From positions 124,001 through 188,000 of the forward strand of contig NZ_NBXD01000002.1 in assembly GCF_003399645.1 (NCBI RefSeq): 64,000 nucleotides of DNA. Direction: 5' to 3'. The notes beneath the pieces were generated by a model. That model was given only the letters and a program-made list of their open reading frames with translations. It ran no database searches and was not told the origin of the DNA. The first letter of the stretch is position 1, and each line of letters starts with the position of its first letter. Of this stretch, positions 35,768 to 43,632 are shown in pieces. The DNA is from Subtercola boreus. GTDB lineage: Bacteria; Actinomycetota; Actinomycetes; Actinomycetales; Microbacteriaceae. A program made the translations under genes and the position numbers.

Positions 35768-36119
35768 CAAGAAGGCCCCCAGCGCCGGCGCACGAACGAT
35801 GAAGGCGTCGAAGGCCGCGTCGAAGAGCATCCGTAAGAACGCTCCCGACGCCGTCGAGAAACCGGAGGACACACGTTCGCACGACGAGATCAAGAACGCG
35901 GTCGTCAAGAACCGCGACGATCTGGCTATGACCCTCGACGCCATCGAGTTCAAGCTGAATGTGCCCAGGCAGGTGCGGTTCAGGGTCGACAGGGTCAAGG
36001 CCCGGCTCGTGACGCTTCGCGACGAACAGCCTGCTGTTCTGGTTGCCGGGGCAGCGGGAGTCGTGGCGCTGCTCGGCACGGGCGTTTTCCTCGGCATCCG
36101 TGCAGCCCGGCGAGACTGA
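35760..36119 (+). CDS. DUF3618 domain protein
   Basis: A 119-residue protein: a basic N-terminal stretch (MSDKKAPSAGARTMKASKAASK), the DUF3618 core (IKNAVVKNRDDLAMTLDAIEFKLNVPRQV, about 46-75) and one C-terminal membrane segment (VLVAGAAGVVALLGTGVFLGI). DUF3618 often sits next to a holin-X-like gene and a YtxH-like gene, as here. Function unknown, likely an envelope component. The overlap with the previous gene supports this start. Confidence 0.82.
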   Translation: MSDKKAPSAGARTMKASKAASKSIRKNAPDAVEKPEDTRSHDEIKNAVVKNRDDLAMTLDAIEFKLNVPRQVRFRVDRVKARLVTLRDEQPAVLVAGAAGVVALLGTGVFLGIRAARRD

Positions 36120-36289
36120 CACCCCCCGCACGACCGGCCCGCACGACCACCGGCCCGCACGACCACCGACCCGAACGACCGGCGACAGACAACACGACAG
36201 CACGACAGCACGAAAGCACGACCGCACCAAGCGGGGGAGACCTCCCACCGAATCAGCGGGCCGGGGTGGCCCGCTTACGAAAGAAGACA
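36120..36289. repeat. Gap before hemQ with short CGACCACCGG-type repeats
   Basis: GCACGACCACCGGCC-like units (about 36130-36185) and GACAGCAC units (36190-36215) recur. No gene or terminator with a T-run is seen. Confidence 0.5.
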
Positions 36290-37084
36290 ATGACAATCCC
36301 GACATCCGATCGGGCTGACAGCCCGGCCGAGTCCGCCGCTCCCGGAGCGGAATCACCCACCCAGACGGGCCCTGCGCCCAGCACCATCGAATCGACAACC
36401 GAACCCGTCATGGTGACGGCGTACGCCCTGTGGGCGGTCTTTCGTCGAAATCCCGCGTCGCCCTTCGAACTCGACGGCTATGACGTTCCCTCCGCCGTCG
36501 CCGAACTGGATGATGCGGTGCTCAGCCTCGAGGCCGAAGACGTCACCGTGCGCGGCTTCTACGACGTCTCGGGCCTCCGTTCCGACGCCGATGTGATGGT
36601 CTGGATCCACGGCGAGACGCCCGAGACACTGCAGTGGGGCCTCCGGCAGCTGCGTCGCTCCACTCTGCTGAAGGGGCTCCTGCCGGTCTGGAACGCGCTC
36701 GGCGTGCACCGCGACGCAGAGTTCAACAAGCGCCACATGCCCTCGTTCATGCTCGGCAAGCCGCCGCAGGGCTGGGTCACGGTCTACCCGTTCGTGCGCT
36801 CCTACGAGTGGTACCTGTTGCCCGAAGAGGAGCGCAGCGCCATGCTGCGCGACCACGGCATCAAGGGTTCGGCCTTCCGCACCACACTCGCCAACACTGT
36901 CGCGAGCTTCGCGCTCGGCGACTACGAGTGGATCCTTGCGCTCGAAGACGACGAGCTGCTCAACCTGGTCGACATGATGCGAGACCTCCGGCAGACAGAC
37001 GCCCGGCGGCACGTACGCGAAGAAGTTCCGTTCTACACCGGGCGCCGTATCACGAGCGCCGAGATCGTGGAGGTTTTACAGTGA
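36290..37084 (+). CDS. hemQ: Coproheme decarboxylase HemQ
   Basis: A chlorite-dismutase-fold enzyme that decarboxylates coprohaem to haem b, the last step of the coproporphyrin-dependent pathway. The core begins around residue 43 (VMVTAYALWAVFRR); MPSFMLGKPPQGWVTVYPFVRSYEWYLLPEEER and the following helix are typical, with the Tyr used as a radical site in the WVTVYPF stretch. 264 residues including a 40-residue disordered N-terminus. Its stop overlaps the GTG of hemH, so the two are coupled. Confidence 0.94.
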   Translation: MTIPTSDRADSPAESAAPGAESPTQTGPAPSTIESTTEPVMVTAYALWAVFRRNPASPFELDGYDVPSAVAELDDAVLSLEAEDVTVRGFYDVSGLRSDADVMVWIHGETPETLQWGLRQLRRSTLLKGLLPVWNALGVHRDAEFNKRHMPSFMLGKPPQGWVTVYPFVRSYEWYLLPEEERSAMLRDHGIKGSAFRTTLANTVASFALGDYEWILALEDDELLNLVDMMRDLRQTDARRHVREEVPFYTGRRITSAEIVEVLQ

Positions 37085-38343
37085 GCGACGCAACAGCAGT
37101 AGACGCGGCCGTGCCCGTCGCCCCGGCGACGGATGCGGCCCCTGCCGCAGACCCGAACGCCTTCCCCGAGGGCGTGCTCGTTCGCGCAGCGACCCCGGCC
37201 GCAGCATCCGGAGCAGAGCACGTCGAGGAGGCCGTCGCCTACGACGCCATCCTGCTCGCGTCGTTCGGCGGGCCTGAGGGGCAGGACGACGTCATCCCGT
37301 TCCTCCGCAACGTCACGCGCGGCCGGGGTATCCCCGACGAGCGCCTAGAAGAGGTCGCGCACCACTACCGCGCGTTCGGCGGCATCAGCCCGATCAACGA
37401 GCAGAACCGTGAGCTGAAGGCGGCCCTCGAGGCCGAACTCGCCCGTCGCGGCATCGACCTGCCCGTGCTCTGGGGCAACCGTAACTGGGCGCCCTACCTG
37501 CCCGAAGCTCTTCGCGAGGCGAACGAGCGCGGGTTCACCAAGCTCATCGCCATCGGTACCAGCGCCTACAGCTCCTACTCGAGTTGCCGCCAGTACCGCG
37601 AGGACTACGCGAAGGCCCTCACCGAGACCGGGCTCGAGGGCACCCTGCAGATCGACAAGGTGCGCCAGTTCTTCGACCACCCCGGTTTCGTGGCGCCGTT
37701 CATCGACGGCGTCGCCGCAGCGTTCGACCAGATCGAGGCGGCGCTGCCCGGCATCGACCTGGGCTCCGAGGTCGAGGTGCTGTTCTCGACGCATTCCATT
37801 CCGTCGACGGATGCCGACCGCTCGGGCCCGCCCGAACGTGGCTTCGGTCCGGGCGGTGCATACCAGGCTCAGCACCGTGCCGTGGCCGAAGTGGTCATGG
37901 AGGCGGTCGGCGTCGGCCGGTCATCCATGCCGCAGTGGCAGCTGGTCTTCCAGAGCCGCAGTGGCCCGCCCACCCAGCCGTGGCTCGAGCCCGACGTGAA
38001 CGACGCGATCGGCGAGCTGCCCGCGCGGGGCATCAGGGCCGTCGTGATCGTTCCACTCGGCTTCGTCAGCGACCACATGGAGGTGAAGTGGGACCTAGAC
38101 AAGGAGGCCACCGACACGGCCAATGAGAACGCGCTGTACAGTGTTCGCGTTCCGACGCCGGGTGTTCACCAGAAGTACGTCAGCGGCCTCATCGACCTCG
38201 TTCTCGAGCGTGTCAATGGCGTGAAGACCGCCGACCGGCCATCGTTGACCGAGCTCGGGCCCTGGTACGACGTGTGCCGCACCGGCTGCTGCGAGAACGT
38301 GCGACTCGGGTTCAGGCCTGCCCTCGCCGGTTTGGCCCCATGA
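37081..38343 (+). CDS. hemH: Coproporphyrin III ferrochelatase
   Basis: Inserts ferrous iron into coproporphyrin III. Recognisable motifs are YDAILLASFGGPEGQDDV (N-terminus, about 52-68), the catalytic His in FSTHSIP and VPLGFVSDHMEVKWDLDKEA (Glu). A Cys in SSYSSCRQYRED and the C-terminal cluster VCRTGCCENVR are placed like the [2Fe-2S] ligands of mycobacterial ferrochelatase. GTG 37081 overlaps the hemQ stop; the protein is 420 residues with an Ala/Pro-rich N-terminal extension of about 45 residues. Confidence 0.93.
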   Translation: MSDATAVDAAVPVAPATDAAPAADPNAFPEGVLVRAATPAAASGAEHVEEAVAYDAILLASFGGPEGQDDVIPFLRNVTRGRGIPDERLEEVAHHYRAFGGISPINEQNRELKAALEAELARRGIDLPVLWGNRNWAPYLPEALREANERGFTKLIAIGTSAYSSYSSCRQYREDYAKALTETGLEGTLQIDKVRQFFDHPGFVAPFIDGVAAAFDQIEAALPGIDLGSEVEVLFSTHSIPSTDADRSGPPERGFGPGGAYQAQHRAVAEVVMEAVGVGRSSMPQWQLVFQSRSGPPTQPWLEPDVNDAIGELPARGIRAVVIVPLGFVSDHMEVKWDLDKEATDTANENALYSVRVPTPGVHQKYVSGLIDLVLERVNGVKTADRPSLTELGPWYDVCRTGCCENVRLGFRPALAGLAP

Positions 38344-39311
38344 CCCGAAAGCTCAGGATCGCGACGAGGGGCAGCGCTCTCGCTCTGGCCCAGACCGGGA
38401 TGATCGGGGCCGAGCTCACACGACTCACCGGTGTCGACGTGACGATCACCGTCATCACGACCGAGGGTGACACGTCGCGGGCCTCGCTCGCGAGCATCGG
38501 CGGTACCGGAGTCTTCGCGAGTGCGCTGCGCGCGGCGCTGGTCGAGGGGTCGTGCGACCTCGTCGTGCATTCGCTGAAAGACCTGCCGACGGCGAACTAT
38601 CCGGGTCTCGTGCTCGGAGCGATTCCGCGGCGCGAAGATCCGCGCGACGCGCTGTGCGCCCGCGACGGCCTCACACTTGCGGAGCTCCCACCGGGCGCGC
38701 GCATCGGAACGGGCTCGCCCCGGCGAGTCGCCCAGCTGCTTAGTCTGCGCCCGGATGTCACGGTGGTCGACATTAGAGGTAATGTCGACACCAGGTTGGC
38801 AAAGGTGTCGAGCGGGGAATTGGACGCTGTGGTGCTTGCTGCCGCCGGTCTGACGAGGCTTCAGAGGCTTGACGCCGTGTCTGAGTTCTTCGATCTCGCC
38901 ATCTGGCCCACCGCACCCGGTCAGGGGGCTCTGGCCATCGAAGCGCGCGAGGAGGACAGCATTCCCGAGTTGATGACGATCCACGACGCGAACACAGGCC
39001 TGTCGATCGCTGCGGAGCGCGCCGTGCTGGCCGCCCTCGAGGCTGGCTGCAGTGCGCCGGTCGGAGCTTCCGCAGTGCTGGAGGGCTCGTCGCTGAATCT
39101 TTCGGCCGTCGTGTACGCGGCGGATGGATCTTCGGAGCTGGAAAGCAACCGCAGTGCCGTTCTGCCTTCCGGGGTGTCGGCGGGCGTCTCTTCGTCTGGC
39201 CTTTCGCGCTCGGCGGGCGAGGCCGCCGCGGCAGAGCTCGGCTCGGCGGTCGCGCGGCAGCTTCTCGACGGCGGCGCTGGCGAGCTCGCGGCGCTGGGGG
39301 CGGCATCCTGA
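38340..39311 (+). CDS. hemC: Hydroxymethylbilane synthase (porphobilinogen deaminase)
   Basis: Condenses four porphobilinogen units into hydroxymethylbilane. The start MTRKLRIATRGSALALAQ, the SLKDLPT motif and the dipyrromethane-cofactor cysteine in LEAGCSAPVGASA are present. 323 residues. The ATG overlaps the hemH stop (ATGA), and its own TGA shares a base with the hemD start. Confidence 0.96.
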   Translation: MTRKLRIATRGSALALAQTGMIGAELTRLTGVDVTITVITTEGDTSRASLASIGGTGVFASALRAALVEGSCDLVVHSLKDLPTANYPGLVLGAIPRREDPRDALCARDGLTLAELPPGARIGTGSPRRVAQLLSLRPDVTVVDIRGNVDTRLAKVSSGELDAVVLAAAGLTRLQRLDAVSEFFDLAIWPTAPGQGALAIEAREEDSIPELMTIHDANTGLSIAAERAVLAALEAGCSAPVGASAVLEGSSLNLSAVVYAADGSSELESNRSAVLPSGVSAGVSSSGLSRSAGEAAAAELGSAVARQLLDGGAGELAALGAAS

Positions 39312-40096
39312 TGGGCGTCTCGACCGGCTCGACCCCCAAACCCCTCGCCGGTTGGCGCGTCCTCGTTCCGCGCGGCGGGCCCTGGGGCCACGGAGTCGCC
39401 TCCGACCTCCGAACCGTCGGGGCCGTGCCCATCGTGGCGCCCCTCATCAACTTCGCCCCGACGGCGGATTCGGCGGCGCTCGAGAGTGCGCTCGAACGTC
39501 TGGCGGCCGGTGACTTCGACTGGCTCACGGTGACCAGCGCCACGACGGTCGACGTGCTCTCGGCGCACCAGGCCGAGGTGCCCGCATCCACGCGGATTGC
39601 CGCGGTCGGCGAGACGACGGCAGCAGCGCTGTCGTCGGCGGGCTACCGGGTCGATCTCGTGCCGCTCGAAGACAACTCGGCGAAGGGCCTGCTCAGCGAG
39701 ATGAAGCAGTTCGAGGAGGCGGGTGCGTCCCTTCGCATCCTGACCCTCCGCAGCGAGATCGCGAAGCCGGTTCTCAGCCTCGGGCTCGCGCAGCGCGGGC
39801 ACGCCGTCGAGTCGGTCGTGGCCTACCGCACCATCGGGGTCGCCGTCGACCCGGCCCTCCGCGAAGAGGTCGAGGCGGGCCTGATCCGCGCCATCCTCGT
39901 CACGTCGGGCAGCGTCGCGGAGCAGGTCCAGCTTCAGCTCGGGCCCATCCCCGAGTCGACGATCGTGGCGTGCATCGGCCCGGTGACGGCACAGGATGCC
40001 CGCAGCTACGGTCTGCGCGTCGACCTCATCGCGGCGAAGCGCTCGGCCGAGTCGCTCATCGAGTCCCTCATCGGCGCGGCGGCCGCCCTGCGCTGA
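39311..40096 (+). CDS. hemD: Uroporphyrinogen-III synthase
   Basis: A 261-residue HemD that closes the linear tetrapyrrole with ring D inversion. The two-domain pattern is visible: GWRVLVPRGGPWG at the start, the TVTSATTVDVL stretch, and in the second domain ILVTSGSVAEQV and IVACIGPVTAQDA. HemD is poorly conserved, but position directly behind hemC, with a one-base overlap, makes the call firm. Confidence 0.93.
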   Translation: MGVSTGSTPKPLAGWRVLVPRGGPWGHGVASDLRTVGAVPIVAPLINFAPTADSAALESALERLAAGDFDWLTVTSATTVDVLSAHQAEVPASTRIAAVGETTAAALSSAGYRVDLVPLEDNSAKGLLSEMKQFEEAGASLRILTLRSEIAKPVLSLGLAQRGHAVESVVAYRTIGVAVDPALREEVEAGLIRAILVTSGSVAEQVQLQLGPIPESTIVACIGPVTAQDARSYGLRVDLIAAKRSAESLIESLIGAAAALR

Positions 40097-40246
40097 CGCG
40101 GCCGTGCTGACGCCGTTTCGTCTGGCACCGCAGGAACGGACACAGTTTCCGGGGTCCGAGCCGCATAGGGGTGCGGATCGCCCAGACCGTATCCGTTCGG
40201 CGTGCCGGGGTGCGTCTGCCGAGGTGTTCGAGGCTCGGGTTCGGGG

Positions 40247-40675
40247 TCAGTTCGCGGCGGGGGCGAACAGCTCGAGGGCGATGTTATCGGGGTCGCGGAA
40301 CTCGAGGATGAAGCCCGATCCGATGTCCTTCACTCCCCCGTGCTCGATGCCGAGCCCATCGAGCAGCCCGGCTGCATCGTCGAGGTCGGAGCGGGCCGGC
40401 ACGGCGAAACTGAGGTGGTCGAGCCCGACCCGGTCTTCGTCGTAGCGGTCACCCGCGGGCGCGACGGGGCGAAGACCCAGAACCCCGCCGCCGAACTGGT
40501 AGATCACCCCGCCGAAGACGAAGGCAAGCTGGTCTTTCGTGGCCTGGTCCGCGTCGGCGGGAGGTGCCTCGACGAGCACATCGAACCCGAACACCGCGTC
40601 GTAGAACCTGCGGGAGACGGCGATGTCGGTGACAGTGAGACGGAGGTGGGCATAGTCCACGGCGGCGACGGGCAT
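40247..40675 (-). CDS. VOC-family (glyoxalase-like) protein
   Basis: A 142-residue vicinal-oxygen-chelate fold protein with two beta-alpha-beta-beta-beta modules: YAHLRLTVTDIAVSRRFYDAVFGFD at the start and the second module with LDHLSFAVPARSDLDDA. The likely metal ligands are His10, His85-type and the Glu in FILEFRDPDNIALELF. Substrates range from methylglyoxal to antibiotics and aromatic compounds, so the role is open. It points against the haem genes and is not part of their operon. GGAG lies near its start. Confidence 0.82.
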   Translation of the reverse strand: MPVAAVDYAHLRLTVTDIAVSRRFYDAVFGFDVLVEAPPADADQATKDQLAFVFGGVIYQFGGGVLGLRPVAPAGDRYDEDRVGLDHLSFAVPARSDLDDAAGLLDGLGIEHGGVKDIGSGFILEFRDPDNIALELFAPAAN

Positions 40676-40851
40676 AGTGGGGTGCTCCTTGGGGTGGGCG
40701 ATGGATGATCGTGGGCGTCGGGCTGCGCCCCGGCCTCGTTCGACCGACTATGCCAGCGGAGGCTGGGAGCGACCAGACCCTTGCGCATGACCCCTGGAAC
40801 GGGCATCCTGAGCCCTGGCAGCCCCGCGGAAGCATTCCCAGCGACGAAGCG

Positions 40852-40857
40852 TAGGCT
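40852..40857 (+). promoter_or_regulatory. Predicted -10 element of hemB
   Basis: TAGGCT, 6 bases before ATG 40864; leaderless arrangement. Confidence 0.55.
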
Positions 40858-40863
40858 TGCGGT

Positions 40864-41868
40864 ATGACTTCTCACGGGAACGGCCCCTCGGCCGGTCTGA
40901 CTGTTCGACCCCGGCGCCTGCGTGCGACGCCCGCGATGCGGCGGCTCGTCTCCGAGACGCGTCTGCACCCGGCCGACCTCATCCTTCCGATCTTCGTCAA
41001 GGAGGGTGCCGAGCCGCGTGCCCTGAACTCCATGCCCGGCATCATGCAGCACACGACCGAGAGCGTGCGTGCCGCCGTGAACGAGGCGGCTGACCTCGGG
41101 CTGGGTGGGGTGATGCTCTTCGGTGTTCCCGACGCGAAGGATGCGATCGGGTCGGGGGCCACAGACCCAGACGGCATCCTGAACCAGGCGACGCGCGTCG
41201 TGGTCGCCGAGGTGGGCGATGCGCTGGTGGTGCAGACCGACCTCTGCCTCGACGAGTTCACCGACCACGGTCACTGCGGTGTGCTCGACGCTGACGGGCG
41301 CGTCGACAACGACGCGACACTGCTGAGGTATCGCGACATGGCGGTGGCGCAGGCCTCGGCCGGGAGCGAGTTGCTGGGCCTGTCGGGAATGATGGACGGC
41401 CAGGTCGCTGCCGTTCGCGACGAGCTCGACGCCCACGGCTTTCAGAACACCGCGATTCTGGCGTATACGGCGAAGTATGCGTCGGCGTTCTACGGCCCGT
41501 TCCGCGAGGCCGTCGGATCCACACTGCGCGGCGACCGCAAGACCTATCAGCAAGACCCGGCCAACCGGCGCGAGGGCATGCGCGAGACCCTGCTCGATCT
41601 GGAGGAGGGTGCTGACATCGTCATGGTGAAACCTGCCATGAGTTACCTCGACGTGCTTGCCGACGTGGCGGCCATGTCTCCTGTTCCGGTGTGGGCCTAC
41701 CAGGTGTCAGGCGAGTACGCGATGATCGAGGCGGCCTCGGCCAATGGCTGGATCGACCGCGAACGGGCGATCCTCGAATCGGTGACCGGCATTCGCCGTG
41801 CCGGCGCCGACGCGGTGCTGACGTATTACGCGCCCGAGATCGCGCGCACGCTGCGCGAGCAGCAGTGA
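40864..41868 (+). CDS. hemB: Porphobilinogen synthase (delta-aminolevulinate dehydratase)
   Basis: Condenses two 5-aminolevulinate molecules to porphobilinogen. The two Schiff-base lysines are visible in [15 protein letters not shown] and [11 protein letters not shown], with the metal-site region [13 protein letters not shown] and the N-terminal [16 protein letters not shown]. 334 residues, the usual length. Own promoter; hemL follows directly and is probably cotranscribed. Confidence 0.96.
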   Translation: MTSHGNGPSAGLTVRPRRLRATPAMRRLVSETRLHPADLILPIFVKEGAEPRALNSMPGIMQHTTESVRAAVNEAADLGLGGVMLFGVPDAKDAIGSGATDPDGILNQATRVVVAEVGDALVVQTDLCLDEFTDHGHCGVLDADGRVDNDATLLRYRDMAVAQASAGSELLGLSGMMDGQVAAVRDELDAHGFQNTAILAYTAKYASAFYGPFREAVGSTLRGDRKTYQQDPANRREGMRETLLDLEEGADIVMVKPAMSYLDVLADVAAMSPVPVWAYQVSGEYAMIEAASANGWIDRERAILESVTGIRRAGADAVLTYYAPEIARTLREQQ

Positions 41869-41888
41869 CATATTCCCCAACCGTTTTT

Positions 41889-41894
41889 GAAAGG
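41889..41894 (+). promoter_or_regulatory. Ribosome binding site deciding the hemL start
   Basis: GAAAGG ends 6 bases before GTG 41901. This favours that start over the GTG at 41865, which overlaps the hemB stop and has no such site. Confidence 0.6.
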
Positions 41895-41900
41895 CCTGAC

Positions 41901-43241
41901 GTGTCCGAGTCCGACGTTCTGTTCGCCCGTGCGAGCGTTTCCATTCCGGGTGGGGTCAATTCCCCGGTGAGGGCGTTCCGTTCGGTAGGAGGTACGCCGC
42001 GTTTCCTGGTCGCGGCCAAAGGCGCCCATGTGACCGACGCCGACGGGATCGAATACGTCGACCTCGTGAACTCGTGGGGCCCGGCGATCCTGGGGCACGC
42101 GCATCCGGAGGTTGTCACAGCAGTTCAGGATGCTGCCGCCCGCGGTCTGTCGTTCGGTGCGTCGACCCCCGGCGAGACCGAACTGGCCGAGGCGGTGCGG
42201 GCGCGGATCTCTGCGGCGGGCCTCTCGCCCGTCGAGAAGGTCCGGCTTGTGTCGACCGGTACCGAAGCGACGATGACGGCCATCCGTCTGGCACGGGGTT
42301 TCACCGGTCGCGATCTGCTCGTCAAGTTCGCCGGGCACTACCACGGTCATTCGGATTCGCTGCTCGCCGAGGCGGGTTCTGGGCTGGCGACGCTCGCGCT
42401 GCCGGCTTCGGCCGGGGTGACCGCGGCGACCGCGGCCCAGACGCTGGTGCTCCCCTACAACGATCTCGAGGCGGTGCGGGAAGTCTTCGAAGCCCACCCG
42501 GGGCAGATCGCTGCGGTGATCACCGAGGCTGCGGCGGCGAACATGGGCGTGGTGGCTCCAGACGCCGGGTTCAACGCGGCACTCGCCGGCATCGTGCACG
42601 AGAACGGCGCTCTGCTCATCGTGGATGAGGTGCTGACCGGGTTCCGTGTCGGGCCGGCCGGGTGGTGGGGCCTCGAGGTGTCGGGGGCGCCCGACCAGCC
42701 CTACGCGCCCGACCTGTTCACCTTCGGCAAGGTGGTGGGCGGGGGTCTTCCCCTCGCGGCGCTCGGCGGGCGGTCCGACGTGATGGACTACCTCGCGCCC
42801 CTCGGGCCGGTCTACCAGGCGGGAACGCTGTCGGGCAACCCGGTCGCGGTCGCCGCCGGACTCGCGACTCTAAGACTCGCCGACGACACCGTCTACGCGA
42901 AGCTCGACAGCACGGCATCCGTTCTCTCCAACGCCGTGTCTGAGGCGCTCGCCGCAGAAGGTGTCGCGCATTCGGTCCAGCGCGCCGGGAGCCTGTTCAG
43001 CTTCGCCTTCGGCGACTTCCCGGTCGGCGGACCCCGCACCTATGCCGAGGTGCAGTCGCAGGAGTCGTTCCGCTACGCCCCGTTCTTTCACGCGATGCTC
43101 GACGCGGGCGTGTCGCTTCCTCCATCGGTGTTCGAGGCGTGGTTCGTGTCTGCGGCGCTCGACGACTCGGCAATCGAGCGGATCGTGTCGGCGCTCCCGG
43201 GCGCGGCTCGTTCCGCTGCGGCGGTTTCGCGGGCACACTAG
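41901..43241 (+). CDS. hemL: Glutamate-1-semialdehyde 2,1-aminomutase
   Basis: A PLP-dependent class III aminotransferase-fold enzyme that converts glutamate-1-semialdehyde to 5-aminolevulinate. The N-terminus [23 protein letters not shown] and the PLP lysine in [14 protein letters not shown] are typical. 446 residues from GTG 41901. With hemA it completes the C5 start of the pathway; hemA and hemL lie at opposite ends of the locus. Confidence 0.95.
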   Translation: MSESDVLFARASVSIPGGVNSPVRAFRSVGGTPRFLVAAKGAHVTDADGIEYVDLVNSWGPAILGHAHPEVVTAVQDAAARGLSFGASTPGETELAEAVRARISAAGLSPVEKVRLVSTGTEATMTAIRLARGFTGRDLLVKFAGHYHGHSDSLLAEAGSGLATLALPASAGVTAATAAQTLVLPYNDLEAVREVFEAHPGQIAAVITEAAAANMGVVAPDAGFNAALAGIVHENGALLIVDEVLTGFRVGPAGWWGLEVSGAPDQPYAPDLFTFGKVVGGGLPLAALGGRSDVMDYLAPLGPVYQAGTLSGNPVAVAAGLATLRLADDTVYAKLDSTASVLSNAVSEALAAEGVAHSVQRAGSLFSFAFGDFPVGGPRTYAEVQSQESFRYAPFFHAMLDAGVSLPPSVFEAWFVSAALDDSAIERIVSALPGAARSAAAVSRAH

Positions 43242-43245
43242 ACCC

Positions 43246-43632
43246 ATGGCTGTTCTGTTCGTTCACCCCGATCGTCTTGAGATCAGGTTGACGCGGGCCG
43301 AGAAGATCCTCTCGCTTCGGCGGAGCGATATCGAGGTACCGCTGGAGAACATCCGTTCTGCGGTGCTGACCGACGACCCGTGGATCTGGGTGCGGGGCAT
43401 CCGGGCACCCGGTACGGCCGTACCGCTGACGCTCGCGGTGGGCTCGTGGAAGTTTCATGACGGCAAAGACTTTCTGCTGATCAAGGGAACGCGCACGTCG
43501 GTGGTCATCGACATCGAGGGGGCCGAGTTCTCCCGCATCATCGTGACGACCCGGCACTCGCTGACGCTGTTGCGGGCGCTGCGTCTCCCGCCCGTGGAGT
43601 CGGCCGCCGCGACGGAGATCGCCGCGGACTAG
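43246..43632 (+). CDS. Conserved PH-like hypothetical protein
   Basis: A 128-residue, mainly beta-strand protein (MAVLFVHPDRLEIRLTRAEKILSLRRSDIEVPLENI...) with a C-terminal helix (HSLTLLRALRLP). The pattern resembles bacterial PH-like domains; nothing catalytic is visible. The ATG is 4 bases behind the hemL stop, so it is probably at the end of the hemB-hemL transcript. It overlaps the end of the convergent large gene by four bases. Function unknown. Confidence 0.72.
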   Translation: MAVLFVHPDRLEIRLTRAEKILSLRRSDIEVPLENIRSAVLTDDPWIWVRGIRAPGTAVPLTLAVGSWKFHDGKDFLLIKGTRTSVVIDIEGAEFSRIIVTTRHSLTLLRALRLPPVESAAATEIAAD

